DNA of 64,000 nucleotides from CAYZJB01 sp964602985. Lineage in GTDB: Bacteria > CLD3 > SB21. Position 1 is the stretch's first letter, and each line of letters begins with the position of its first letter. Shown piece by piece: positions 52,173 through 61,505 of this stretch. The position numbers and the translations under genes were made by a program. The notes beneath the pieces are model-generated. The model ran no database searches. It saw only the letters and a program-made list of their open reading frames with translations, and was not told the DNA's origin. The DNA lies in contig CAZRTJ010000011.1 in assembly GCA_964602985.1 (NCBI GenBank), positions 40,171-104,170 of the forward strand. Reading direction: 5' to 3'.

Positions 52173-52996
52173 TGAGTTCTCATCTTGCGCGAGTCGTCAT
52201 TGCCCTCATCGGCATTCCGATCTTTGCGGCGTGCATCCTGTATGGCGATTGGTGGTTCTTCGGACTGGTCGTGGGCATTGCCCTTCTGGGCGTACGCGAA
52301 ACGAACAACCTGCTTCTTCACAAGGGCGCGCACGCGCAGAGTCCGGCCAGCCTGGCGCTGGTGTTTGGCATCTGCCTGCTGATCCAGCTTCACGCGTGGA
52401 ACTGGATTCCGGCCTTCTTGTTGGCGGGACTGGTGGTCGTACTGACGACGGAGCTTTTTCGGACCGGCGGATCGGCCAATCTGAACGTCAGCGGAACATT
52501 CTGGAGTGTCGTCTATTGCGGCTTGCCGTTATCGGCGATGCTTGTACTGCGCAACATGACGTTTTCCAAAGACGTCTTCGGCATCCAGATCGTTTGTTTG
52601 ATTTTTGCGTCCATTTGGGCCTGCGACACGCTCGCTTACTATGCGGGGAGATGGATGGGGCGAAGGAAATTGTTCGAACGCGTCAGTCCAAAAAAAACGT
52701 GGGAGGGCGCCGTCGGAGGACTGCTGGGCGCGCTGGGAGGCGTGACGCTGATCCGGTATTTGTTCTTGATTGCGGATACGGAATTCGGAATGACGCTTTC
52801 CCAAACATTGGTGATCGGGATGCTGGGCGGCACGCTCGGACAGATCGGCGACCTGGCGGAATCCTGGCTGAAGCGGGACGCGGGCGTCAAAGACTCGAGT
52901 TCTCTTTTGCCCGGCCACGGCGGAGTCATGGATCGATTTGATAGCTTATTTTTTGTAGCACCGGCAACCTATGTGTATGTCACGCATTTTATGTAA
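52169..52996 (+). CDS. cdsA: Phosphatidate cytidylyltransferase
   Basis: A 275-residue multi-helix membrane enzyme converting phosphatidic acid and CTP to CDP-diacylglycerol. It carries the family signature ESWLKRDAGVKDSSSLLPGH followed by GGVMDRFDS, and an IWACDTLAYYAGRWMG segment with KKTWEGAVGG. ATG 52169 overlaps the crotonase stop; ATG 52172 is equivalent. Confidence 0.94.
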   Translation: MMSSHLARVVIALIGIPIFAACILYGDWWFFGLVVGIALLGVRETNNLLLHKGAHAQSPASLALVFGICLLIQLHAWNWIPAFLLAGLVVVLTTELFRTGGSANLNVSGTFWSVVYCGLPLSAMLVLRNMTFSKDVFGIQIVCLIFASIWACDTLAYYAGRWMGRRKLFERVSPKKTWEGAVGGLLGALGGVTLIRYLFLIADTEFGMTLSQTLVIGMLGGTLGQIGDLAESWLKRDAGVKDSSSLLPGHGGVMDRFDSLFFVAPATYVYVTHFM

Positions 52997-54593
52997 CAGC
53001 CTCCTGCTTGGGATGGTTCTGTCCTGCGGACCTTCGCGGGATCCCAATCAGGTCATCGTCTCCCTCACGGCGGATATCGCGACACTCAATCCATTAACCG
53101 CAGTCGGTACTTCGGCTGGAACGATCACGCCCTTTCTGTTTCCATCACTGGTGCAGATTGAGTTTGATTCGGCACAGGGTCGCGCGATCTACAAGCCGTT
53201 TCTGGCTTCGCGATGGGTCAGCGACAGTATGACCGTCACGTTCGTTCTTCGGAAGTGTTTTTGGGAGGATGCTCGACCGATCACGCCGGGCGACGTGCGC
53301 TATTCGTATCGCACGTATGCCCACCCCGACTTGGCCTCACCGAGGCGCGCCGGCCTGACGCTTCTTGCACTGGACGAAAAAGGACTGCCTCGCCTGGAGA
53401 CGCCCACGGACTCCACCGTGGTGTTCCATTTTCAGCGGTCGGCGCCTCTAAGCGTGCGGCTGAATCTGGCCAATCTCGAAATTGTCCCCTCCCACATGCT
53501 GGGGAACCTGACGATCAAAGAAATTCCCTCGTCTGCTTTCAGCCTGCGTCCGACGACCGGCAGGCATTATCGATTCTTCAATCGCGAGCCAGGTCAGTCC
53601 GTCGTGCTGACGAAAAATGAGCAATGGACTTTTCCAACGGAAACGATTATTCCGCATGTCATCTTTCGCATCCTGCCCGACGCCAACACGCGCCTGGTCG
53701 AACTCAAGCAAGGACGAATCGATGTGGCAGAAGGATTGTCCGTCGACGACGCGAAATTTCTCAGCGAAGAATCCCACATCCGCATCGAGACCCAGCCGCA
53801 ACGCCGATACGACTACATCGGCTGGATGAACATCGATGTCGCTGAATACCAAAAGACGAAGAAGAGACAGCCGCATCCGATTTTCGGTGATCCGCGTGTG
53901 CGCAAGGCGTTGACGATGGCGATTCACCGGCAGGACATCGTCGAACAACATCTGGGCTCGTATGGCCGTGGGGCATTCGGCCCGGTCTCGCCGGCATTCC
54001 GGTGGGCGTATCATGATTCGCTCCAGCCATGGCCATACGATCCCGACGAGGCGAAACGACTGCTTCGTGATGCGGGATGGAGCGACCATGACGGTGACGG
54101 CGTGTTGGATCGTGATGGGAAAGCGTTCGAGTTTGAGTTGGTGACCAATGCCGGAAATGCTCGTCGCGAGGCCATCATCGAGGCGGTCGCATCGGACTTG
54201 CAAAAGATCGGGATTCGCTGCACTCCCCGGAAGATGGAAGCGAATGCATTTCATGCCGGACTGCGAACACGCTCCTACGACGCTTTTCTCACGGGCTTCC
54301 AGGTGGCCGCAGGCGCCGACCTGACGGCGCAATTCGGTTCCGACATCTCCAGGAATGTATTCAATGTGCAGGCCTACACGAGCGAGGCGGTCGACAGTCT
54401 GCTGTCGGAGGCGTACTGGGACGAGACCGGGCGGAGTCTGAAACGACTGCAGGAAGTGTTGCATGAAGACCAGCCGGTGACGTTCCTCTACTGGTTTGAT
54501 AATCTCGTCGCTGTTCACAACCGTCTGCAAGGAACCACGGTCGATTTCATCTCGGCATTTCAGGCCTTGGAGAGGTGGAACATCGTGGATTAG
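52977..54593 (+). CDS. Peptide ABC transporter substrate-binding lipoprotein (SBP family 5)
   Basis: A 538-residue lipoprotein (MSRILCNSLLLGMVLSC, lipidated Cys17) with SBP_bac_5 features: LNPLTAVGTSAGTITPFLF, a WVSDSMTVTFVLRKCFWED block, the DVRYSYRTY segment, DPRVRKALTMAIHRQDIVE, and WPYDPDEAKRLLRDAGW with a DGDGVLDRDG loop. Such proteins capture oligopeptides or other solutes for Dpp/Opp permeases. The start overlaps cdsA by 20 bases. ATG 52971 is an alternative. Confidence 0.9.
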   Translation: MSRILCNSLLLGMVLSCGPSRDPNQVIVSLTADIATLNPLTAVGTSAGTITPFLFPSLVQIEFDSAQGRAIYKPFLASRWVSDSMTVTFVLRKCFWEDARPITPGDVRYSYRTYAHPDLASPRRAGLTLLALDEKGLPRLETPTDSTVVFHFQRSAPLSVRLNLANLEIVPSHMLGNLTIKEIPSSAFSLRPTTGRHYRFFNREPGQSVVLTKNEQWTFPTETIIPHVIFRILPDANTRLVELKQGRIDVAEGLSVDDAKFLSEESHIRIETQPQRRYDYIGWMNIDVAEYQKTKKRQPHPIFGDPRVRKALTMAIHRQDIVEQHLGSYGRGAFGPVSPAFRWAYHDSLQPWPYDPDEAKRLLRDAGWSDHDGDGVLDRDGKAFEFELVTNAGNARREAIIEAVASDLQKIGIRCTPRKMEANAFHAGLRTRSYDAFLTGFQVAAGADLTAQFGSDISRNVFNVQAYTSEAVDSLLSEAYWDETGRSLKRLQEVLHEDQPVTFLYWFDNLVAVHNRLQGTTVDFISAFQALERWNIVD

Positions 54594-54618
54594 CGGTGTT
54601 CCGTCGGGAAGGATAATT

Positions 54619-55602
54619 ATGCTGATCTATGTGCTGAAACGCTCGCTCTCCTCCATTCCCCTGCTCTTTGGGCTTCTGACGATTACGTTCTTTCTGATTC
54701 GATTGGCGCCGGGTGATCCGACCGCGTTGTTTCTGGATCCGTCGATTGATCCGGAAGTTGCCAGGGATCTGCGCCGCAATCTTGGACTCGACGATCCGTT
54801 GTGGATGCAGTATGGGAAATGGCTGGGCGTCTTGCCTCCGTTTTCGGGCGTACTCCAGGGCGACTTGGGCATCAGTTTCAGTCGCCAACAACCCGTGATC
54901 GACGTGTTGCGGGAGGCGGCGGGTAACACTCTGATCCTCACCGGAGCCTCCCTGGCCGTGGACCTTCTGGTCGGTGTCTGGCTGGGAATATGGTCCGCCT
55001 TGCGCCGGGGGACATGGATCGACAAGACGATATCCGTGACGGGATTATTCTTCTACTCCATGCCCAATTTTTGGATGGGTCTGATGCTGATTTTGATTTT
55101 CTCCCTCTGGCTGGGCTGGCTGCCGGCTTCGCAAATGCACAGCATTGGGGCCGAACGCTTGCCGCCGATGGAGTACGCCGGAGACTTTCTTTCACACATG
55201 ATCCTGCCGGTCATGGTGCTGGGGATCGGAGGCGCGGCGTCCACGGTTCGGTATATGCGAAGCAGTATGCTGGACGTCCTTCATCAGGAGTACATTCGGA
55301 CAGCGCGCGCCAAAGGGCTGTCCGAGCGAGCCGTCATTTACCGTCATGCGTTTCGGAATGCGCTTCTTCCGATCCTTACGATCGTCGGCTTGTCCTTCCC
55401 GTTTCTGATGAGCGGCGCAGTGATCACGGAGGTCGTCTTTGCCTGGCCCGGCATGGGTCGCGTGACGGTGGACGCGATTTTTGCCCGCGATTATCCGGTG
55501 ATCATCGGCACTACGCTCGTGGCCGGCGGTTTCGTCATCCTTGGTAATTTGCTCAGCGATGTATTGTACAGCCTTGCGGATCCGCGCGTGCGAATCCACT
55601 AA
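54619..55602 (+). CDS. Peptide ABC transporter permease (DppB/OppB type)
   Basis: A 327-residue inner-membrane permease with about six helices. Landmarks: the N-terminal ITFFLIRLAPGDPTALFLDP, the GVWLGIWSALRRGTW entry to the permease domain, and the ATPase-coupling EAA loop EYIRTARAKGLSERAVIYRH. The frame is open back to 54496 inside the binding-protein gene; ATG 54619, after GGAAGGATAATT, is the family start. A DppC partner and the ATPases are not adjacent. Confidence 0.92.
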   Translation: MLIYVLKRSLSSIPLLFGLLTITFFLIRLAPGDPTALFLDPSIDPEVARDLRRNLGLDDPLWMQYGKWLGVLPPFSGVLQGDLGISFSRQQPVIDVLREAAGNTLILTGASLAVDLLVGVWLGIWSALRRGTWIDKTISVTGLFFYSMPNFWMGLMLILIFSLWLGWLPASQMHSIGAERLPPMEYAGDFLSHMILPVMVLGIGGAASTVRYMRSSMLDVLHQEYIRTARAKGLSERAVIYRHAFRNALLPILTIVGLSFPFLMSGAVITEVVFAWPGMGRVTVDAIFARDYPVIIGTTLVAGGFVILGNLLSDVLYSLADPRVRIH

Positions 55603-55616
55603 CCCAAAGGACCCTT

Positions 55617-58169
55617 ATGATCCGTGTTCTCCTTGCGCTGTCTAGCGCTGTCGGCGTCTTCGCGCAGGACATCCTGTTGCCGGCGGGACCCTACGATCCC
55701 AACATTCCGACTCCCGCTGTTTTTTTTGGACATCATCCGGGGGACCGTTTTACGCGGCATCACGGATTGGAGTCTTATCTGCGACGGCTGGAACAATTGT
55801 CGGAGCGGGTCAAAGTCGTGGCCTACGGCACGACGCCGGAAGGTCGCACACTGCATCTGGTGATCGTTACCGCACCGGACAATCACCGCAGGCTGGAGGA
55901 AATCCGACTCCAGCATCTTCGCCGGATGGAAGCTCCCTTCGACCTACCGGAAGACCAACCGATTCCTGTGTGGTTGACGTATTCCGTCCACGGGAATGAA
56001 GCGTCGGGGACCGAGGCGGCCGTCGTCCTGCTCTACAATCTTGCCGCCGGACAATCCTCCGTGCTCGACAGTGTCCTCGCCCACGAAATTATTCTGATCG
56101 ATCCGGAAACCAATCCGGACGGACGGGAGCGCTATGTCCATCATGTCGCCATGCGGCAAGGCGGCAAAGGAAACAGTGATCCGCTCGCCAGCGAACATTT
56201 CACGCCGTGGCCAGGCGGGCGATGGAATCATTATCTCTTTGATCTCAATCGCGACTGGGCGTGGTTGACACAGGAAGAGTCGAGGGCGAGAGTCGCCCTG
56301 TATCGACAATGGATGCCGATCTTTCACGGAGATTTTCATGAGATGGGCGCTCAGAGTACTTATTACTTCGCTCCGCCCAGTGCACCGTTCAATCGATTCA
56401 TCGACGAAGTGACGTTCAGCAAGTGGGCGAATGTGTACGGTCGCAATTGGGCGGCCGCCTTCGACCGGCAGTCCTGGCGCTATTTTACGCGAGAAACGTT
56501 CGACATGCACTATCCGGGATTTGGCGACACATGGCCCACGCTCAACGGCGCGGTAGGCGTGACATTCGAACAGGCAGGAGGAGTCGGAATCCGCTTTCAG
56601 CGGAAGGATGGAGAAATTCTCACGCTGAAAGATCGACTGACCCATCACTTTGTGACGTCATGGACAACGTTGTTGACCGCCCTGGAAAATCGGCGCGAGC
56701 ACCTTCGGGACTTCAGTCAATACTGGAAACAGTCGATGAAATGGGACGGTGCGACGAGAGCGTATGTGATTCCGAAGACGAACCACGGCGAACACACCAC
56801 CCGGCTGATCGAGAACCTGCTGCGTCAAGGCATCGAGGTCTACGAGTCGCGGGGACCGATCGCCGCGGCCAAGCTGACCGACCTGTACGGTCGAGCGGTG
56901 CCCGGACACACGTTCGACGCGTATGTCGTGCCGATGCGCCAGGCGAGGCGGCGACTTCTGCAGGCCATCATGGAAGTCGAACAGATCCGCAATGACAGTC
57001 TGTTCTATGACATCACGGCGTGGTCACTGCCCCTCGTGCTGAATGTGGAGTGCTATCAGAGTCAAACCGACCCGGATGTCGCCAAATTGACGAAGATCGA
57101 TACGCTGTCCCACGTGGGGCTCTTTGCCGCCGCTCCATCACCCTATGCATACCTGATGGACTGGCAACAGGAATTTGCGGCGCAGGCTGTGTCCGGGATG
57201 ATCCGCGACAATCTTCGTTTGTCCTTTTTGACAATTCCCGTACGTGTGGGAGGTCGGGAATATTCGCGCGGCACGATCATCATCCATCCCGACGGTAGAA
57301 CCGATTCTGCGCTGAAGCGGTTGGTCGAGAAGACATCCGTGCGCATCGATGCGGTGACTTCCGGATGGTCGGAATCGGGTGCCGACCTGGGGTCTGACAG
57401 GGTGCGTCCCTTGCTCCGGCCAAAGATCGGTCTGTTTTACGGCGAGCCGGTCAGCGCCCCCGATCTGGGCGCTCTCTGGCACTGGCTGGATGGACAGGGA
57501 TTGGACTATTCGCTGCTGGAAATCGACGGTCGGAGATCGTGGGAATCGTACTCGGTGCTGGTCTTTCCGTCCTCGTGGCGTTCGTTGTCGAATATGGACA
57601 AGGGGTTCGTCGAATCTCTGCGGGAATGGGTGGATCGGGGCGGCGTTCTCATCACGACCGGATCCTCCGCATTCTGGATGTCCAAAGCGCTTTCCGGTTT
57701 GACACAGCTCACGACGGTTGCGGACAAGAAAGTCGATGAGAAATCCTCCTCTGAAAACGATGCAGACAGGGCGTCAAAAGAAAAATGGAAAGTCATGACG
57801 CGATTTGAAAAGGAAATGTACGAACAAAAGACGTCGATCCCGGGCAGTGTGTTTCGCATCCAGATGGACACGACGCACGAGTTGGGATACGGTTACCCGA
57901 TGTCCCGTCTGCCTGTCCTGATGACCGGCTCCAACGCATTCCACCTCAGTAGCGCCGGGTACAACGTGGGGCGATTCGACGAACGTCCGTTGATCGCGGG
58001 ATATGCCGACACGAGTCTGGTTCGGAAATTGTCGCGGACGGCCTATTTGATCGACGAACCGGTGGGGCGAGGCCATGTGGTGGTGTATGCAGACGATCCC
58101 CTCTTCCGTGCCTTTTGGATGACCATGAGTCGTTCGCTGGTCAATGCGATGTTGTTTCTGCGGAAGTGA
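55617..58169 (+). CDS. Secreted M14-family zinc carboxypeptidase-like protein
   Basis: An 850-residue protein with a short signal peptide (MIRVLLALSSAVGVFAQ). The M14 domain spans ~40-360: zinc ligands in YSVHGNEASGTE (His125, Glu128), the ETNPDGRERY block, FDLNRDWAW, and the third ligand region FHGDFHEMG (His237/His241). A long beta-rich C-terminal part (~400-850) includes a GATase-like stretch, LLEIDGRRSWESYSVLVFPS then VESLREWVDRGGVLITTG. It probably digests peptides in the periplasm or outside. Confidence 0.88.
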   Translation: MIRVLLALSSAVGVFAQDILLPAGPYDPNIPTPAVFFGHHPGDRFTRHHGLESYLRRLEQLSERVKVVAYGTTPEGRTLHLVIVTAPDNHRRLEEIRLQHLRRMEAPFDLPEDQPIPVWLTYSVHGNEASGTEAAVVLLYNLAAGQSSVLDSVLAHEIILIDPETNPDGRERYVHHVAMRQGGKGNSDPLASEHFTPWPGGRWNHYLFDLNRDWAWLTQEESRARVALYRQWMPIFHGDFHEMGAQSTYYFAPPSAPFNRFIDEVTFSKWANVYGRNWAAAFDRQSWRYFTRETFDMHYPGFGDTWPTLNGAVGVTFEQAGGVGIRFQRKDGEILTLKDRLTHHFVTSWTTLLTALENRREHLRDFSQYWKQSMKWDGATRAYVIPKTNHGEHTTRLIENLLRQGIEVYESRGPIAAAKLTDLYGRAVPGHTFDAYVVPMRQARRRLLQAIMEVEQIRNDSLFYDITAWSLPLVLNVECYQSQTDPDVAKLTKIDTLSHVGLFAAAPSPYAYLMDWQQEFAAQAVSGMIRDNLRLSFLTIPVRVGGREYSRGTIIIHPDGRTDSALKRLVEKTSVRIDAVTSGWSESGADLGSDRVRPLLRPKIGLFYGEPVSAPDLGALWHWLDGQGLDYSLLEIDGRRSWESYSVLVFPSSWRSLSNMDKGFVESLREWVDRGGVLITTGSSAFWMSKALSGLTQLTTVADKKVDEKSSSENDADRASKEKWKVMTRFEKEMYEQKTSIPGSVFRIQMDTTHELGYGYPMSRLPVLMTGSNAFHLSSAGYNVGRFDERPLIAGYADTSLVRKLSRTAYLIDEPVGRGHVVVYADDPLFRAFWMTMSRSLVNAMLFLRK

Positions 58170-58239
58170 TGTTCATTTGCCTGTTTTTTGAATCGTTGTT
58201 TTGTTACCTTGTCACGCGAAAAATGTGATGTGAGGAGTC

Positions 58240-59265
58240 ATGCCGAAGGAAAAGAATTCGAAAGTCCGCATCGGGGTCATCGGATGCGGCGCGATCGCTC
58301 AGATCGTGCACTTCCCGATTCTGACGAAAATGGAAGACGTGGAGGTCGTGGGAATTGCGGACAGCGATAAGACAAAGGTCGCTGCGCTTGCGGAAAAATA
58401 CAAGATCCGCCAATATTATACGGATTACGAAAAACTGCTTGCCACGGACGCAATCGACGCCATCCTGATCTGCACGCCCAATCATACACACGCCCCGATT
58501 TCGATCGCGGCCCTGTCTGCCGGGAAACACGTGATGGTGGAGAAGCCGATTGCGCGTGGCGCCGACGAGGCCAAAACCATGTCCGACGAAGCGAAAAAAC
58601 GGAAACGGACGCTGATGGTGGGAATGAATCATCGCTTCCGTCCAGATGCGATGGTGTTGAAGAATTTCGTCAAGGGCAAGGAGCTCGGCAAGATTTTCTA
58701 TTGCAAGAGCGGATGGCTGCGTCGTCGCGGCTCCTGGAACGAGAACGAGTGGGCGCGCAAGAAACTCATGGCCGGTGGCGGGGTGTTTATGGATCTGGGG
58801 ATTCCCATGCTCGATCTCAGTATCTGGCTCATGGACAATCCGAAAATCAAGTCGGTCAGTAGCGCCATGTACAACCACTACCAAAAAGAGGGGGTCGAAG
58901 ACTCCGCCACGGTGATGTTACGTTTCGAGTCGGACGTTGTTTTGAATCTGGAAGTCAGCTGGACACTGCTGATGGAAAATGATTTCATGTACAACAATCT
59001 GTTCGGCACGGCCGGTGGAGCGCTGCTGAATCCGCTGCGGATTCACAAAGAAATGCACGGCAATCTCGTCAACGTGACGCCGACGAAAATGGAGAAACCC
59101 GAGAATAACTATAAGAAATCGTACGAGTACGAACTGAAGCACTTTGTCGAGTGTCTGAAACACGATCGACCTGTCATGTCGGGCGCCGAGGAGGCTTTGG
59201 AAATCATGCGGATATCGGAAATGGTCTATCAATCGGCCCGCGAAAAACGAGAAATCGTTCGCTGA
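58240..59265 (+). CDS. Gfo/Idh/MocA family oxidoreductase
   Basis: A 341-residue NAD(P)-dependent oxidoreductase. Rossmann fold: VRIGVIGCGAIAQIVHFPIL (GxGxxG-type), IADSDKTK. The EKP motif sits in HVMVEKPIARGADEA, with GMNHRFRPDA next, then the C-terminal alpha/beta domain with GGVFMDLGIPMLDLSIWLM in place of the usual GGxxxDxGxHxxD. Sugar-type substrates are typical; the exact one is unknown. GAGG stands before ATG 58240. Confidence 0.92.
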   Translation: MPKEKNSKVRIGVIGCGAIAQIVHFPILTKMEDVEVVGIADSDKTKVAALAEKYKIRQYYTDYEKLLATDAIDAILICTPNHTHAPISIAALSAGKHVMVEKPIARGADEAKTMSDEAKKRKRTLMVGMNHRFRPDAMVLKNFVKGKELGKIFYCKSGWLRRRGSWNENEWARKKLMAGGGVFMDLGIPMLDLSIWLMDNPKIKSVSSAMYNHYQKEGVEDSATVMLRFESDVVLNLEVSWTLLMENDFMYNNLFGTAGGALLNPLRIHKEMHGNLVNVTPTKMEKPENNYKKSYEYELKHFVECLKHDRPVMSGAEEALEIMRISEMVYQSAREKREIVR

Positions 59266-59270
59266 GGGGA

Positions 59271-60197
59271 ATGGGTCTATTTACCAAGCTGAGGATCGGA
59301 CTGGCGCTGGGCAGCGGAGGCGCGCGCGGGCTGTCCCATATCGGCGTGATCAAAGCGCTGGAAGCACATCAAATTCCCATCCACGTCATCACCGGCAGCA
59401 GCATTGGCGCACTGGTCGGCGGCATGTACGCCGAAGGCCTGAACATTCAGGATGTGGAGAAACGGGTCACCGGGTTTTTTACCAGCGAGGAATTTCAAGA
59501 AACCGGATTCAAGCTCTTTCGTGCCGAACTTCATCCCGAGAACTTCTACGGCCAGATCGCTAAGAAGACCAACGGCGGATTGACCATCCAACTCGACAGC
59601 CGCCGCGTGTCCCTCATGAAGGAACACCGTCTGAATATCGTCATGGATCGTCTGCTGGGTAACGGACTGGTTGAGAACACACGCATCAAATTTGCTCCGG
59701 TGGCGACAAACCTGGAGACAGGAGAAGTGGTCGTTTTCCGAAGCGGGAGTCTTCGTGAGGCGGTCAAGTCCAGTTCCTCGATTCCGGGTTTCTTGCCTCC
59801 GATCTCGTATCGCGACATGGTGCTCGTGGATGGCGGCGTGGCGGCCTCCATTCCCGTCGAGCCGGCGTTTGGACTCGGCGCCGACTTTGTCATCGCCGTC
59901 AACGTCTCGCGATCCCTGGAACACGAACCCATGCCCAACAACGTGATGGATGTGCTTTTTCGAACGAACCTCATCACCGCTCACCGCAACGATATGCTTG
60001 CGTGCGAGAAAGCCCAGGTCGTCCTGCGGCCCAATGTGGGACACGTGCATTGGACAGAGTTCGATCGGTTCGCGGAATTGATCTCGGAAGGAGCAAAATG
60101 TGCTGAAGCGGGGATCGATCTGATCAAAACCCTGGTGCGAAAGAACAGCGGCCGCCTCGTTCGGCACGCGTTTGATCAGAAGTTCGTCAAGAACTAA
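59271..60197 (+). CDS. Patatin-like phospholipase (RssA type)
   Basis: A 308-residue serine lipase-like protein. It has the oxyanion loop GSGGARG (14-20), nucleophile elbow GSSIG (Ser44) and catalytic DGG (Asp187, in LVDGGVAAS). It begins LRIGLALGSGGARGLSHIGV, as bacterial RssA-type proteins do. The frame extends upstream into the oxidoreductase gene; ATG 59271, just after GAGGGGA, is the family start. Its 3' end overlaps the convergent CorC-type gene by 11 bases. Confidence 0.92.
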   Translation: MGLFTKLRIGLALGSGGARGLSHIGVIKALEAHQIPIHVITGSSIGALVGGMYAEGLNIQDVEKRVTGFFTSEEFQETGFKLFRAELHPENFYGQIAKKTNGGLTIQLDSRRVSLMKEHRLNIVMDRLLGNGLVENTRIKFAPVATNLETGEVVVFRSGSLREAVKSSSSIPGFLPPISYRDMVLVDGGVAASIPVEPAFGLGADFVIAVNVSRSLEHEPMPNNVMDVLFRTNLITAHRNDMLACEKAQVVLRPNVGHVHWTEFDRFAELISEGAKCAEAGIDLIKTLVRKNSGRLVRHAFDQKFVKN

Positions 60198-61476
60198 TCC
60201 GCGTCACGCGCACCTGTTGGACCAGTTTGGGAGTCTTCTTGGTGACTTTGAACTGAAACGATCCGTACGCGAGACTCTCTCCCACCCCGGGGATATGCCC
60301 GACAAGGTCATTAATAAATCCCGCCAGCGTTTCGTAATTTTCGCTTTCCGGCAGCTGGGCGGAAAACTGACGATTGAAGTCATCCAACCGCATTCGGCCA
60401 TTCACGGTAAAACTCCCGTCCGGGTTTTCCTCAGCTTCCCGCTTTTCATCGTCGTACTCGTCCTGAATCTGTCCGACGATTTTTTCCAAAATATTCTCCA
60501 GCGTGATGATTCCGCTCGTGCCGCCAAATTCGTCAATGACAATCCCCAGGTGCACCCTCTGCTGAAGGAAGTCTTGCATGACGCGGTTGATGCTGGTTGT
60601 CTCCGGGGTGAAGTAGGGCGCCCGCAGGATCGGCTCGAGCGTGACGGAGGGATCCTCCCGATTGACTTTGAACAGGTCCTTGACGAACAACACTCCGATG
60701 ACTGAGTCGAGATTGTCCCGGTACACGGGAACCCGCGTGAATCCACTCTCCACGGCGAGACGGACATTCTCCGCAAACGAAACATCGATGTCGAGGGCAA
60801 AAACGTCCGTGCGCGGCACCATCAGTTCGCGCACTGTCGTTTCGGTGAAATCGAAAATGTTTTCGATGAGGCGGTGCTCAGTCGCATCGATCACACCCGT
60901 TCGGCGGCCATCTGCAATCAGCAGGCGAATTTCCTCTTCCGAGTGTGCCAGTTCGTGACCTGCGGCTGGTGGAATGCGGATGGCTCTCAGCATCAGGTTA
61001 GCCGCGCCATTGAGCACAAAGATGAATGGCTTAAAGACAATGTAAAACAAACGGAGCGGGTACGACACGAAGAGGGTCGTTCCTTTGGGAAACTGAATCG
61101 CCGCCGACTTGGGAGCCAATTCCCCCAGCGTAATGTGCAAAAACGTAATGACCGAAAATCCCACCGCAAAGGATATCGAGTGGATGATCTTCGGGTTGGT
61201 GATGCCAAGGTACTCCAGCAAAGGCAGGATCATTTTGGAAATCGCGGGTTCGCCAAACCAACCCAACCCGATGCTGGCAATGGTGATCCCCAGCTGGGTC
61301 GCGGAAAGATACGCGTCCAGTTTGGAAATCACTTCCTTCGCGATCCTGGCCCGATGATTGTTTTGTTGGATCAGGGTCTCGATCTGTGTGGCCCGCACCT
61401 TGACGATGGCAAACTCTGCGGCCACGAAAAATCCGTTTGCCAGAACGAGAAACAGAATGAGGAGGACGTCTCCCAC
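60187..61476 (-). CDS. CorC/HlyC family protein (CNNM-CBS)
   Basis: A 429-residue membrane protein: an N-terminal DUF21/CNNM domain with about four helices (~1-185; ANGFFVAAEFAIVKVRATQ, ATQLGITIASIGLGWFGEPA, GELAPKSAAIQ), a paired CBS domain (~205-325; VRELMVPRTDVFALD, GFTRVPVYRDNLDSVIGVL), and a C-terminal CorC_HlyC domain (~340-429; FGGTSGIITLENILEKIVG). The family is linked to Mg2+/Co2+ transport or membrane-stress functions. The DUF21 domain is well preserved. Confidence 0.93.
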   Translation of the reverse strand: MGDVLLILFLVLANGFFVAAEFAIVKVRATQIETLIQQNNHRARIAKEVISKLDAYLSATQLGITIASIGLGWFGEPAISKMILPLLEYLGITNPKIIHSISFAVGFSVITFLHITLGELAPKSAAIQFPKGTTLFVSYPLRLFYIVFKPFIFVLNGAANLMLRAIRIPPAAGHELAHSEEEIRLLIADGRRTGVIDATEHRLIENIFDFTETTVRELMVPRTDVFALDIDVSFAENVRLAVESGFTRVPVYRDNLDSVIGVLFVKDLFKVNREDPSVTLEPILRAPYFTPETTSINRVMQDFLQQRVHLGIVIDEFGGTSGIITLENILEKIVGQIQDEYDDEKREAEENPDGSFTVNGRMRLDDFNRQFSAQLPESENYETLAGFINDLVGHIPGVGESLAYGSFQFKVTKKTPKLVQQVRVTRISS

Positions 61477-61505
61477 TTAGAAAGCTCCGGACTGCAGGAG
61501 GAGGC

